In this document: positions 26,224 to 34,537 of the stretch, piece by piece
Layout: each line of letters starts with the position of its first letter
Position numbering within the stretch: the first letter of the stretch is position 1
NCBI RefSeq assembly: GCF_050433225.1
Contig: NZ_JBNPXQ010000012.1
Location: 90,515-154,514, forward strand
Source of the DNA: Sphingomonas_D zeicaulis
GTDB lineage: Bacteria; Pseudomonadota; Alphaproteobacteria; Sphingomonadales; Sphingomonadaceae
Length of the DNA: 64,000 bases
Reading direction: 5' to 3'
Program-made: the position numbers and the translations under genes
Notes under the pieces: generated by a model
What the model was told of the DNA's origin: nothing
What the model saw: only the letters and a program-made list of their open reading frames with translations
Databases searched by the model: none

Positions 26224-26892
26224 ATGGCTGGACCCCTCGTAATCGCCATCCCCAAAGGCCGCATCCTCAAGGAGGCGCTACCCCTGCTCGCGCGCGCCGG
26301 CATCGAGCCCGAGGCCGCCTTCGTAGATGAAGACAGTCGCGCGCTACGCTTTGCCACCAACCGCCCGGACATCGAGCTGATCCGCGTGCGCGCGTTCGAC
26401 GTCGCCACCTTTGTCGCGCATGGTGCCGCGCAGATCGGCATCGTCGGGTCGGACGTGCTGATGGAGTTCGACTATTCTGAGCTTTACGCCCCGGTCGACC
26501 TCAATATCGGCCATTGCCGCGTCTCGGTCGCCGAGCCCGTCGCGCTCGCCGCAAGCGACGACCCGCGCAGCTGGAGCCACGTCCGCGTCGCCACCAAATA
26601 TCCGTCGCTGACGGCGCGCCACTTCGCCGCGCGCGGCGTGCAGGCCGAATGCGTCAAGCTCAACGGCGCGATGGAGATCGCGCCGGTACTGGGCCTTGCC
26701 GACCGCATCGTCGACCTCGTCTCCTCGGGCCGTACGCTCAAGGAGAATGGGCTTGCCGAGGTCGAGGTGATCGCCGAGGTCTCGGCGCGGCTGATCGTCA
26801 ACCGCGCCGCGTTCAAGACGCGTTCGGCGGAGATCGGCCCGATCGTCGCCGGCGTCCGCGCCGCGGTGGAGGGGCTCGTCCGTGCAGCCTGA
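26224..26892 (+). CDS. hisG: ATP phosphoribosyltransferase, short form
   Basis: First, feedback-regulated step of histidine synthesis, joining PRPP and ATP. At 222 aa it is the short HisG(S) form, which lacks the C-terminal ACT-like regulatory domain and normally needs HisZ. Landmarks are LVIAIPKGRILKEALPLLAR, the AAQIGIVGSDVL block and the PRPP loop IVDLVSSGRTLKENGL. No hisZ is visible in this window. It overlaps hisD by 11 nt. The separate hisBHAFE operon is 4 kb to the left. Confidence 0.95.
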   Translation: MAGPLVIAIPKGRILKEALPLLARAGIEPEAAFVDEDSRALRFATNRPDIELIRVRAFDVATFVAHGAAQIGIVGSDVLMEFDYSELYAPVDLNIGHCRVSVAEPVALAASDDPRSWSHVRVATKYPSLTARHFAARGVQAECVKLNGAMEIAPVLGLADRIVDLVSSGRTLKENGLAEVEVIAEVSARLIVNRAAFKTRSAEIGPIVAGVRAAVEGLVRAA

Positions 26893-28183
26893 GGGACCGC
26901 TGCGGCTCGACAGCCGCGATGCCGGCTTCGCCGCCGCGTTCACCGATCTGGTCGACGCCCGCCGCGAGTCGGACGAGGATGTCTCGCGTGACGTCGCCGC
27001 GATCCTCAAGCGCGTCCGCGCCGAAGGCGATGCAGCGGTGGCCGAGCTGACCGGCCGGTTCGACGGCTTCGATCTCGACGCCAGCGGCTGGCGGATCGAC
27101 GCGGACGCCTGCCAGGCCGCGCTCGACGGGCTCGAACCATCGCTGCGCGAAGCGCTCGAACTCGCCGCGGCCCGCATCCGCGCCTACCACGCCGCGCAGC
27201 GCCCGACGGACAGCGACAAGGTGGATGAGGCCGGCGTCCGGCTCGGCGCGCGCTGGCGCGCGGTCGATGCCGCCGGCGTCTATGTGCCGGGCGGCCGCGC
27301 CGCCTATCCTAGCTCGGTGTTGATGAACGCGATTCCCGCGAAGGTTGCAGGTGTCGAGCGGCTTGTGATGGTGACGCCGACGCCGCAGGGCATCGTCAAC
27401 CCGCTGGTGCTCGCCGCGGCCGCGATTGCGGGCGTGGACGAGGTGTGGCGCGTCGGCGGCGCGCAGGCGGTGGCAGCACTCGCCTATGGCACCGATCGCA
27501 TCGCCCCGGTCGACGTCGTCACCGGCCCGGGCAATGCCTGGGTGGCGGAGGCCAAGCGCCAGCTCTACGGTGTCGTCGGCATCGACATGGTCGCCGGCCC
27601 CTCCGAAATCGTCGTGGTCGCCGACGGCGCGAATGACCCGGCGTGGATCGCCGCCGACCTGCTGAGCCAGGCCGAGCATGACCCGACCAGCCAGTCGATC
27701 CTGTTCACCGATGATGCCGCCTTCGCCGATGCCGTCGCCGCAGCGGTGGCAGAGCAGCTCGACCGGCTGCAAACACAGGGCGTGGCGCGGACGAGCTGGA
27801 ACGCCAATGGCGCGATCATTCTCGTCGATACTTTGGCCGGCGCGATGCCGCTGGTCGACCGGCTGGCGCCCGAGCATCTCGAACTCGCCGTCGAAGATCC
27901 CGAACCCCTGTTCGCGATGGTGCGCCACGCAGGCTCCGTGTTCCTCGGCCGGATGACGCCCGAGGCGGTCGGCGACTATGTCGCGGGCCCAAACCATGTG
28001 CTGCCTACCGGCCGCCGTGCGCGCTTCTCATCCGGCCTGTCGGTGCTCGATTTCATGAAGCGCACCAGCTTCCTGGGGCTCGATGCGGCGGCGCTGGGCC
28101 GGATCGGGCCGGCCGCGGTCGCGCTTGCCGAGGCTGAGGGGCTGCCCGCGCACGCCCGTTCGGTAGCGGTGCGGCTGGGCTGA
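26882..28183 (+). CDS. hisD: Histidinol dehydrogenase
   Basis: Last two steps of histidine synthesis, two NAD-dependent oxidations of histidinol. The 433-aa zinc enzyme carries VPGGRAAYPSSVLMNAIPAKVAG (substrate side), VTGPGNAWVAEAKRQLYG, the DLLSQAEHDPTSQSIL zinc-ligand region and the catalytic-base block RLAPEHLEL. GTG start at 26882 overlapping hisG. Followed by nusB after 50 nt. Confidence 0.96.
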   Translation: MQPEGPLRLDSRDAGFAAAFTDLVDARRESDEDVSRDVAAILKRVRAEGDAAVAELTGRFDGFDLDASGWRIDADACQAALDGLEPSLREALELAAARIRAYHAAQRPTDSDKVDEAGVRLGARWRAVDAAGVYVPGGRAAYPSSVLMNAIPAKVAGVERLVMVTPTPQGIVNPLVLAAAAIAGVDEVWRVGGAQAVAALAYGTDRIAPVDVVTGPGNAWVAEAKRQLYGVVGIDMVAGPSEIVVVADGANDPAWIAADLLSQAEHDPTSQSILFTDDAAFADAVAAAVAEQLDRLQTQGVARTSWNANGAIILVDTLAGAMPLVDRLAPEHLELAVEDPEPLFAMVRHAGSVFLGRMTPEAVGDYVAGPNHVLPTGRRARFSSGLSVLDFMKRTSFLGLDAAALGRIGPAAVALAEAEGLPAHARSVAVRLG

Positions 28184-28233
28184 GACTCAAAGCCGGGCTT
28201 GCCTTTGGCGCCCGCGCGCCTAGGTGAGCCGGC

Positions 28234-28698
28234 ATGTCGAATCCCTCCAAAGTCAAGAATCGCTCCCGTTCGCGTTCCGCCGCCCGCCTTGCCGCGGTGC
28301 AGGCGCTGTACCAGCTCGAGATGGAAGGCACGCCGCTGCCGGTCCTGCTCGACGAGTTCCATCGCCACCGGCTGGGCGCGACGATCGAGGATGTCGAGTA
28401 TGTCGACGCCGAAGTCGCCTTCTTCGACGATATCGTGAAGGGCGTCGACGCCCGCCGCGACGAGATCGACGCGCTGATCAGCGGCAAGCTCGCCAGCGGC
28501 TGGACGCTAGAGCGGCTGGACAAGCCGATGCGCCAGATCCTGCGCGCCGGCACCTATGAACTGATCGCCCGCATCGACGTGCCGACCGCAAGCGCGATCA
28601 GCGAATATGTCGACGTCGCCCAAGCCTTCTACGACAAGCGCGAATCGGGCTTCGTCAACGGCCTGCTCGACGCGGTGGCCAAGCAGTTTCGCACCTGA
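28234..28698 (+). CDS. nusB: Transcription antitermination factor NusB
   Basis: Binds boxA RNA with NusE/S10 in rRNA antitermination. The 154-aa all-helical protein shows SRSAARLAAVQALYQLEMEG, FDDIVKGVDARRDEIDALI and PMRQILRAGTYELIARIDVPTASAISEYVDVA (quoted as landmarks), with the final FVNGLLDAV. The location after hisD and not after ribH is notable, because nusB often follows ribH in proteobacteria. ATG at 28234. Confidence 0.95.
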   Translation: MSNPSKVKNRSRSRSAARLAAVQALYQLEMEGTPLPVLLDEFHRHRLGATIEDVEYVDAEVAFFDDIVKGVDARRDEIDALISGKLASGWTLERLDKPMRQILRAGTYELIARIDVPTASAISEYVDVAQAFYDKRESGFVNGLLDAVAKQFRT

Positions 28699-28718
28699 CA
28701 CCCCGCCCGGCGCGCGCC

Positions 28719-28734
28719 ATCGCAATTTTGCGAT
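28719..28734. promoter_or_regulatory. Palindrome upstream of the SDR operon
   Basis: Inverted repeat ATCGCAA-TT-TTGCGAT, 7-bp perfect arms with a 2-nt spacer, about 88 nt before the SDR start in the 123-nt gap after nusB. It is an AT-centred palindrome in an otherwise GC-rich gap and fits a dimeric regulator site. Which regulator binds is unknown; the AraC gene at 30904 is the nearest candidate. Confidence 0.5.
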
Positions 28735-28821
28735 AGTCGCGCCAATCCCGCGACGGCGGCGATCACGCATCCGGGGCACCTTGAGCCTGCCAATCACGGC
28801 AAGGTTCAAGGAGTTCCGATC

Positions 28822-29670
28822 ATGAAGACCTGGTTCATCACCGGCGCATCGCGCGGCTTCGGCGCCCGCATCGCCCGTATCGCGCTCGACCAAGGCGACA
28901 ATGTCGTCGCCACCGCGCGCAATGCCGACGCCGTCATCAAGACGCTCGGCGATCACCCCGCACTGCTTGCGCTGCCGCTCGACGTGACCGACGAGGCGCA
29001 GGCACAGGCTGCCGCGGCCGCCGCGATCGATCGCTTCGGCCGCATCGACGTGCTGCTCAACAATGCCGGCTTCGGCCTGCTCGGCGCGGTCGAGGAAGCG
29101 AGCGCGGCCGAGGTCGAGCGGCTCTATCGCACCAATGTGTTCGGGCTGCTCAACGTGACCCGCGCGGTGCTGCCGCAGATGCGCGCGCAGCGCTCGGGCC
29201 GCATCCTCAACATCTCGTCGATCGGCGGCTATCGCGCCGGGCCGGGGTTCGGCGTCTACAGCTCCACCAAGTTCGCAGTCGAGGGCCTGTCCGAATCGCT
29301 GCACCATGAGCTGGCGCCGCTCGGCATCCAGGTAACGGTGGTCGAGCCGGGCTATTTTCGTACTGACTTCCTCGATTCCGCCTCACTGTCCGTCAGCCCG
29401 ACGCGGATCGAGGATTATAGCGAGACCGCAGGCAAGGTCCGCGCGGTCGCCGTCGATCTCAACCATGGCCAGCCGGGCGACCCCGACAGACTGGCGCATG
29501 TGCTGGTCGCCTTCGCCGACGCGCCCAACCCGCCGATCCGCCTGCCGCTGGGCAGCGACACCGTCGCCGCGATCGAGGCCAAGCATGTCGCGGACGCGGC
29601 GATCCTCGCCGACTGGCGCGCGGTAGCGGTTTCGACCGACTTCGCCGCCAACCCCGCCACGGCGCACTGA
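28822..29670 (+). CDS. Short-chain dehydrogenase/reductase
   Basis: A 282-aa classical SDR, probably NADPH-dependent. Motifs seen: TGASRGFG (7-14) for the cofactor, NNAG (80-83), catalytic Ser in NISSIGG (132-133) and YSSTK with Tyr146 and Lys150. AAGGAG lies 7 nt before the ATG. It begins an apparent operon with a 72-aa membrane peptide and an EamA transporter. Substrate unknown; the sequence is of the broad oxidoreductase group often regulated by LysR or AraC proteins. Confidence 0.9.
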   Translation: MKTWFITGASRGFGARIARIALDQGDNVVATARNADAVIKTLGDHPALLALPLDVTDEAQAQAAAAAAIDRFGRIDVLLNNAGFGLLGAVEEASAAEVERLYRTNVFGLLNVTRAVLPQMRAQRSGRILNISSIGGYRAGPGFGVYSSTKFAVEGLSESLHHELAPLGIQVTVVEPGYFRTDFLDSASLSVSPTRIEDYSETAGKVRAVAVDLNHGQPGDPDRLAHVLVAFADAPNPPIRLPLGSDTVAAIEAKHVADAAILADWRAVAVSTDFAANPATAH

Positions 29671-29695
29671 GCGCGGCCGGACAGGAGCACCCGCC

Positions 29696-29914
29696 ATGAC
29701 CCCGACCGCCTCCTTCAGCCAGCATATCGGCCTTCCCCAGCCGCCGCGGCTGCGCTGGCCAGGCATGGCGCGGCGCTGCCTGGCCGCAATCGGCGAACAG
29801 GCGCCGACCTGGCTGGCGATGCTCGCGACCGTGGGCATCACCGGTACCCTCGCGGCGATGGCACTGCTTGCCGCCCGCAACCTGCTGGCGCTGGCGCCGG
29901 GAGCCGTCCGGTGA
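29696..29914 (+). CDS. Small membrane peptide between SDR and EamA genes
   Basis: A 72-residue protein of no recognised family. A basic, proline-containing N-terminus (QPPRLRWPGMARR) is followed by one membrane helix (WLAMLATVGITGTLAAMALLAA). It starts after CAGGAG, 26 nt behind the SDR stop, and its TGA overlaps the GTG start of the EamA gene, so it looks like a real, translated operon member and not a chance frame. It may be a transporter partner, but that is only inferred from position. Confidence 0.65.
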   Translation: MTPTASFSQHIGLPQPPRLRWPGMARRCLAAIGEQAPTWLAMLATVGITGTLAAMALLAARNLLALAPGAVR

Positions 29915-30828
29915 GCGCGCGCGCGATCTTGGCGCGCGCGCTGCCACGCGACGGGTTCTCGGAGCAGCAGCGGGGCTATGCCTTCGGCGGGTTGGCTGCG
30001 CTGATCTGGGGCGGCTTCCTGGCGATGTCGGCCCGCGGCGTCGAAGCCGGGCTCGACGCCGCCGACCTCGCCTTGCTACGTTATGAGACGGCGGGGCTGC
30101 TGCTTCTCCCCTGGCTGATGCGCCACCACCGCCGGGTCACCGCCAAGATCGGCTGGGGTCGCGCGATCGTGCTGGCGCTGCTCGCTGGGCCGCCCTTCAT
30201 GCTCGTCGGCACTTCGGGCTTCGAGTTCGCGCCGCTCGCGCACAGCGCGGTGCTGCAATTGGGCACGGTGACCTTGATGGGCATCGTCCTCGCCGCGATC
30301 GTCACCGCCGAACGGCCGGGCCGCGCGCGGCTGATCGGGCTGGCGATTGTCGTTGCCGGGCTGGCGATCGCCGCGGGACCGGACCCGCTGCGGGGCGGAT
30401 CGCAGGCCTGGAAGGGCGACCTGCTGTTCGTCGCCGCGGGGCTGATGTGGGCGCTGTTCACCGTGCTGCAGCGGCACTGGCAGGTGGAGGCGATGGCGGC
30501 GACCGCGCTCGTCGCGGTGCTTTCCGCGCTCGTCTATGCCCCCACCTATCTGGCGATCCGCGGGCCGGCGACGCTCGCCGCAGCGGCGCCGGCGATGCTG
30601 ATCACGCAGGCGATCTTCCTCGGCCTGTTCGCCGGCGTGATCGCGCTGTTCGCCTTCGGTCGCGCGGTCCAGCATCTCGGCGCCGGCCGCGCCTCGCTGT
30701 TCCCGGCGCTTGCCCCAGCGGTCGCGATCCTGCTGGGCGTGCCGCTGACCGGCGAGATCCCCTCGATCGCGCAGCTTGCCGGGCTGCTGGTGCTAACCGG
30801 CGGGCTGATGCTGGCGTTGCGACGGTGA
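29911..30828 (+). CDS. EamA/DMT-family transporter
   Basis: A 305-aa inner-membrane protein with ten predicted helices in two EamA repeats (GYAFGGLAALIWGGFLAMSARG opens the first; GVPLTGEIPSIAQLAGLLVLTGG ends the second). GTG start overlapping the preceding small gene by 4 nt. Likely exports a small metabolite linked to the SDR reaction, though the substrate cannot be read. Different in sequence from the other EamA gene at 3435-4346. Confidence 0.87.
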   Translation: MSARAILARALPRDGFSEQQRGYAFGGLAALIWGGFLAMSARGVEAGLDAADLALLRYETAGLLLLPWLMRHHRRVTAKIGWGRAIVLALLAGPPFMLVGTSGFEFAPLAHSAVLQLGTVTLMGIVLAAIVTAERPGRARLIGLAIVVAGLAIAAGPDPLRGGSQAWKGDLLFVAAGLMWALFTVLQRHWQVEAMAATALVAVLSALVYAPTYLAIRGPATLAAAAPAMLITQAIFLGLFAGVIALFAFGRAVQHLGAGRASLFPALAPAVAILLGVPLTGEIPSIAQLAGLLVLTGGLMLALRR

Positions 30829-30903
30829 TCACACGCCCCGATTGCCCATCCGCCCTCGCCCGCGCTATCACCACGCAATCGCAACGACCATGCAGGGGGT
30901 GGG

Positions 30904-31797
30904 GTGACCAGCACGCCGACCGGCTTCGGCCATGCCCCGGATGCTCTGGCGCGCATCCTCGATCATGCGCCGCCGGTGATCGACGTCGCGCTGCGCGATG
31001 CCACCATGCTCACTTCCCCCTGGGGCCATGGCGCGCTGCACGATTATCTCCCCGCGATGCGCGGCCATGTCGTCATGACCTATTATGGGACGCCGCAGGA
31101 TATCGTCTGGCGCGTGGGCGGGGAGCGGCTGGCGAGCACGACCAGGACCGGATCGATCACCGTGATTCCCGAGGGGCATGAGGGCCGCTGGGATATCGCC
31201 GGGCCGATCGGCGTCAGCCACGTCTTCTTGCCGCACGAGCGCCTTGTCGCCGCAGCCGAGCAACTGAACGGCGGCCGCGCGATCGAGCTGCTCGGCCGCG
31301 TAGGCTTCGAGGATCCCATCGCCGCGCGGATCCTGGAGATGTTGGGACGTGACGCGACCACTGCGAGCAACCCCGCCGCGCGGCTGTTCGTCGAACAGGC
31401 GACCGACCTGCTGGTGACGCAGTTGGTGCGCGGCCATTCCAGCTTCGGCGCGATCACCCCGCCCGCCCGCCGCGGCCTTGCCGACTGGCAGGTGCGCAAG
31501 GTGACCGCGCATATGCGCGACCATATCGACCAGCCGATCGGCCTCGACGAACTCGCCGCGCTCGTCGGCCTCAGCCGCTTCCACTTCTGCACCGCTTTCC
31601 GGCAGGCGACCGGCAGCACACCGCATGCCTGGCTAGTGACGCTCCGGATCGAACAGGCGCGGCAGTTGCTGTCCCACCCCGAACTGCCGGTGACCGAGGT
31701 GGCGCTGGCGGTGGGATATGAAACCCCTTCCTCCTTCGCGGCCGCGTTCCGCAAGGTCACCGGCAAGACGCCAAGCGCGTTCCGGCAACAGCGATAG
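30904..31797 (+). CDS. AraC-family transcriptional regulator
   Basis: A 297-aa regulator. The N-terminal ligand-sensing part (to about residue 185) is followed by the AraC DNA-binding domain with two helix-turn-helix units: IGLDELAALVGLSRFHFCTAFRQATG and LPVTEVALAVGYETPSSFAAAFRKVTGKTPSAFR (landmarks). The GTG start at 30904 follows GGGGGTGGG. It lies 75 nt after the EamA gene on the same strand and is the likely regulator of the SDR operon. About 240 nt of gap with no gene signal follows (31798-32038). Confidence 0.9.
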   Translation: MTSTPTGFGHAPDALARILDHAPPVIDVALRDATMLTSPWGHGALHDYLPAMRGHVVMTYYGTPQDIVWRVGGERLASTTRTGSITVIPEGHEGRWDIAGPIGVSHVFLPHERLVAAAEQLNGGRAIELLGRVGFEDPIAARILEMLGRDATTASNPAARLFVEQATDLLVTQLVRGHSSFGAITPPARRGLADWQVRKVTAHMRDHIDQPIGLDELAALVGLSRFHFCTAFRQATGSTPHAWLVTLRIEQARQLLSHPELPVTEVALAVGYETPSSFAAAFRKVTGKTPSAFRQQR

Positions 31798-32038
31798 CGC
31801 GATGAGGCGCCGTTGCACGCGCAGCCGATTGCAGTGAGAAAATTTCGCTGTCCCTGCCGCGAGACGCGGCCACCAGCGGCAAGCGGTGCGAAAGTGACAG
31901 ACGTTACAGTGAATTTCGGTCCGCCCGCCCCATCCTGATCGCCGCCGCGCCGAGTCGCGGGCGCTCATTCGCTGACGCTCGCACCGCGCCGTGCACGTGC
32001 CTATCAAAGGGATGGTTCGGGCTGAATCGCGGGAGCGA

Positions 32039-32293
32039 TTACGCGCGCTCGGCGCTGCGTGCCGCCATCGATGCCTCGCGAAGCTTCAGCATGTGCTGGG
32101 CGGTGTCGAGCAGTCGTCGCGCATTGTCGACCAAGGCCTGCAGTGCATCGGTCGCCTGCGGCGACAACGTGCCCTCGGCATCGCTCCACCGCCGATACGC
32201 TTCGGCCGAGATGGTCGAAGCGGTCAGTGCGTCGACAAGGTCATTGTGTTGGACAGCCTGGCGGTGAAGCATCTCGATCATGGCGCGGCACAT
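32039..32293 (-). CDS. Small hypothetical protein (84 aa)
   Basis: No family recognised. The product is helical and charged (EAYRRWSDAEGTLSPQATDALQALV, RRLLDTAQHMLKLREASMAAR) with no signal peptide. The start is uncertain: ATG at 32293 or 32281; the open frame continues to 32401 but that part overlaps the divergent AraC gene's leader. Coding is supported by protein-like composition and by position divergent from the AraC regulator, not by similarity. The name of its function is left open. Confidence 0.5.
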   Translation of the reverse strand: MCRAMIEMLHRQAVQHNDLVDALTASTISAEAYRRWSDAEGTLSPQATDALQALVDNARRLLDTAQHMLKLREASMAARSAERA

Positions 32294-32432
32294 CGTCTCC
32301 CTCCAGCGAGGGGAGCATGGGCGAACGCCGCCGTCTTTCCCGAAATTGCTGACCTTTATCCTTCCTTTGCGCGCCTTGATCGGAAAGCGCACGCGCGGCA
32401 CACTCGCGCAGTCGGCCTGGGTGGGGTTTCCG

Positions 32433-33347
32433 ATGAGCGCTCCAACATCTGCACTGCACAGCTTTGGCGAAGGGAAATTCCCCGAAGCGGGCCTGCTGAG
32501 GAGTTCCGCCGGGCGAAGATGGACCGGCCTGGCCGCGGAGTTGCGGGCTCATCCCGCCTGCGAGGTGCCGGCAATCTGCCCCGACCAGATGGAAATCACG
32601 CTTGCCCTAAGCGACGCCAAACACGGGGCCGTCGAACGGCGGGGCGACGGCACGTTCCAGCGGACGCCGGTCCGTTCCGGCACTTTATGGTTCTGCCCCA
32701 TCGGCGTCCACGAGGATTCGATACGGATCACTGCCGACCTGCCGGAGATCCTGCACCTCTATATCCCTGCCGCGCAGTTTTCGCGCGTGGAGGAATTGAG
32801 TTCCCGGCCGGTGCGGCCGGACCACATCCGTTATCTCGCGGATGTCGATGACGAGTTCGTCCGCCAGATCGGATATCGCATCCTGCGCGAGATACGGCAG
32901 GAAACGGCAAGCGGCGGCCTCTTGGTCGAGCAACTCGCGCTCGCGCTCGCGACCCATCTCGTCGCCGGCTATTCTGAGTCCGGCGACGGCGGCGTTCGGC
33001 CGGCCAATACCGTCAGGCCGCTCGACGACCGCCGGCTCAAGCGGGTGTGCGCCTATATCGAGGATCATCTCGACGAAGATATCGCCTTGGCCGATCTGGC
33101 CCGGGTCGCCTGCCTCAGCCTGCACCATTTTGCGCGCGCGTTCAGGGAGGCCGCAGGCATCCCGCCGCACCGCTATATCAGCGCCCGGCGCCTCGATCGC
33201 GCCCGGCAGATGCTGGCGGTCTCCGATCTCAGCCTCGCCGAGATCGCGTTTGCCTGCCGCTTTTCCTCCCAGGCGAGCTTCACGCGCGCGTTCCAACGCC
33301 AGACCGGCCATACGCCGGGACAGTATCGTCGCAGCCGCGCCGGCTAA
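32433..33347 (+). CDS. AraC-family transcriptional regulator
   Basis: A 304-aa regulator with an N-terminal sensing region (MSAPTSALHSFGEGKFPEAG..., residues about 1-190) and a C-terminal AraC domain: EDIALADLARVACLSLHHFARAFREAAG and LSLAEIAFACRFSSQASFTRAFQRQTGHTPGQYR (landmarks). Start chosen at 32433, because the upstream frame to 32280 lacks conserved residues and overlaps the divergent small gene. Convergent with the FixJ-like gene, 8 nt between stops. Target unknown. Confidence 0.9.
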   Translation: MSAPTSALHSFGEGKFPEAGLLRSSAGRRWTGLAAELRAHPACEVPAICPDQMEITLALSDAKHGAVERRGDGTFQRTPVRSGTLWFCPIGVHEDSIRITADLPEILHLYIPAAQFSRVEELSSRPVRPDHIRYLADVDDEFVRQIGYRILREIRQETASGGLLVEQLALALATHLVAGYSESGDGGVRPANTVRPLDDRRLKRVCAYIEDHLDEDIALADLARVACLSLHHFARAFREAAGIPPHRYISARRLDRARQMLAVSDLSLAEIAFACRFSSQASFTRAFQRQTGHTPGQYRRSRAG

Positions 33348-33355
33348 ACGGGCGA

Positions 33356-34009
33356 TCAATCCGGCTTCAACCGCTCGACCATACGAACCAGATCGGGAAG
33401 CGTTCGCGCGCCCATCTTGCGCATTGCCGATGCCCGATGAAGCTTGATGGTGATCTCGCTCACCCCCAGTTCGAACGCCACCTGCTTGTTGAGACGACCG
33501 TCGCTGACCAACGCCATCACTTCCCGTTCCCTGTGCGACAGCGTCGCATGGCGGCGTCGAAGGTCGGCATGGGCGGCGTCTTCGGCGCGACGGCGACGAT
33601 CCTGCTCGATCGCGCGCGCAATCGCATCGATCAAATCCTGATCGCGGAACGGCTTGGTCAGGAAATCCACCGCGCCGGCCCGCATCGCGCGCACGGACAT
33701 CGGGATGTCCCCGTGCGCGGTCATCATGATCACCGGTATCCGGATGCCATGCGCTGCCATCTGCGCCTGAAAATCGAGGCCGCTCACCCTGGGCAGCCGC
33801 ACATCGAGCAGGAGGCAGCCGGGAGCGTCGTCCGGCTCGGCGGCGAGAAAGGCCGCCGTCGAGCCATAAGACGCCGTGCGCAAGTCCACCGAGCGCAACA
33901 GGCTGTCGATCGCGCCGCGGATCGAGGGATCGTCGTCGATCACATGGACGACGGGCTCTCCAGACGCCGCACGGTGGCTTCCGATTGCCGGCGAGGCGGG
34001 CCTAGTCAT
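33356..34009 (-). CDS. FixJ-like LuxR-type response regulator
   Basis: A 217-aa two-component regulator. The receiver domain (about residues 18-135) has acidic pocket VIDDDPS, phospho-acceptor Asp69 in LLLDVRLP, the switch Thr in MMTAHGD and Lys in FLTKPF. The LuxR/GerE helix-turn-helix follows (LSHREREVMALVSDGRLNKQVA, then ELGVSEITIKLHRASAMRKM). Start at 34009 overlaps the stop of the upstream receiver-only regulator by 8 nt. Together with the divergent kinase this forms a FixLJ-type system with an extra receiver. Confidence 0.92.
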   Translation of the reverse strand: MTRPASPAIGSHRAASGEPVVHVIDDDPSIRGAIDSLLRSVDLRTASYGSTAAFLAAEPDDAPGCLLLDVRLPRVSGLDFQAQMAAHGIRIPVIMMTAHGDIPMSVRAMRAGAVDFLTKPFRDQDLIDAIARAIEQDRRRRAEDAAHADLRRRHATLSHREREVMALVSDGRLNKQVAFELGVSEITIKLHRASAMRKMGARTLPDLVRMVERLKPD

Positions 34010-34445
34010 CGCCGGCGAGCTCCCGCTCGATCGTGGCGAGAAGCAGGTTCGCGTCGAAGGGCTTGCTGAGAAAGGCCGCCGCGCCGGCATCCAGCGCACG
34101 ACGGCGAAGCGCATCCTCGGGAAAGGCGGTGATCACGATCACCGGCAGATCCGGCCACAGGGCGGCGATCCGCTCGATCAACGCAAGCCCGCCCATCCCC
34201 GGCATCTGTATGTCGGTGATCAGGCATGCCGGCCGGCCGGCGACGTCCGCTTCCAGGAAGGCCTCGGCGGTTTCGAACAGCGCGACATCGTAACCGGCCG
34301 AGCGCAGCAAGCTCGACAAGGCGGTGCGGATCGACCTGTCGTCGTCGACGACGGCTACCAACTCCGATCCGCTCACGCCAGCCGCCACCCATCGTTCCAA
34401 GCCCCGGCCGATGCCTCGATCCGCCACGCCAGGCGCACCAACCAT
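34002..34445 (-). CDS. Receiver-only response regulator
   Basis: Single receiver domain with no output domain: acidic pair in VAVVDDDRS, phospho-acceptor Asp78 in CLITDIQMPGMGG, Thr in VITAFPED and Lys in FLSKPF. It may act as a phosphate sink, a relay step or a protein-binding switch for the adjacent kinase and FixJ-like regulator. The start is ambiguous: ATG 34445 (147 aa, used here), GTG 34469 or GTG 34376; none has a strong Shine-Dalgarno sequence. Overlaps the FixJ-like gene by 8 nt. Confidence 0.85.
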   Translation of the reverse strand: MVGAPGVADRGIGRGLERWVAAGVSGSELVAVVDDDRSIRTALSSLLRSAGYDVALFETAEAFLEADVAGRPACLITDIQMPGMGGLALIERIAALWPDLPVIVITAFPEDALRRRALDAGAAAFLSKPFDANLLLATIERELAGDD

Positions 34446-34471
34446 TGTCCCCGGTGCGGCCGGCGGCACCC

Positions 34472-34485
34472 TATACGAACGTATA
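34472..34485. promoter_or_regulatory. Palindrome between receiver gene and sensor kinase
   Basis: Inverted repeat TATACG-AA-CGTATA, perfect 6-bp arms, midway in the 92-nt gap between the divergent receiver-only gene and the kinase. AT-rich compared with its surroundings. A site for the FixJ-like regulator that would let the system control itself is the simplest reading, but this is inference from position. Confidence 0.55.
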
Positions 34486-34537
34486 TTGGCGTTGATCTTG
34501 CGTCGCTCATGCCCTTCTATCCCGTGGGGGGAGCAGC

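Noticed and set aside
31798..32038. Minus-strand frame across the gap after the AraC gene
   Set aside because: It is largely antisense to the AraC coding region and has no protein-like features; the gap appears empty.
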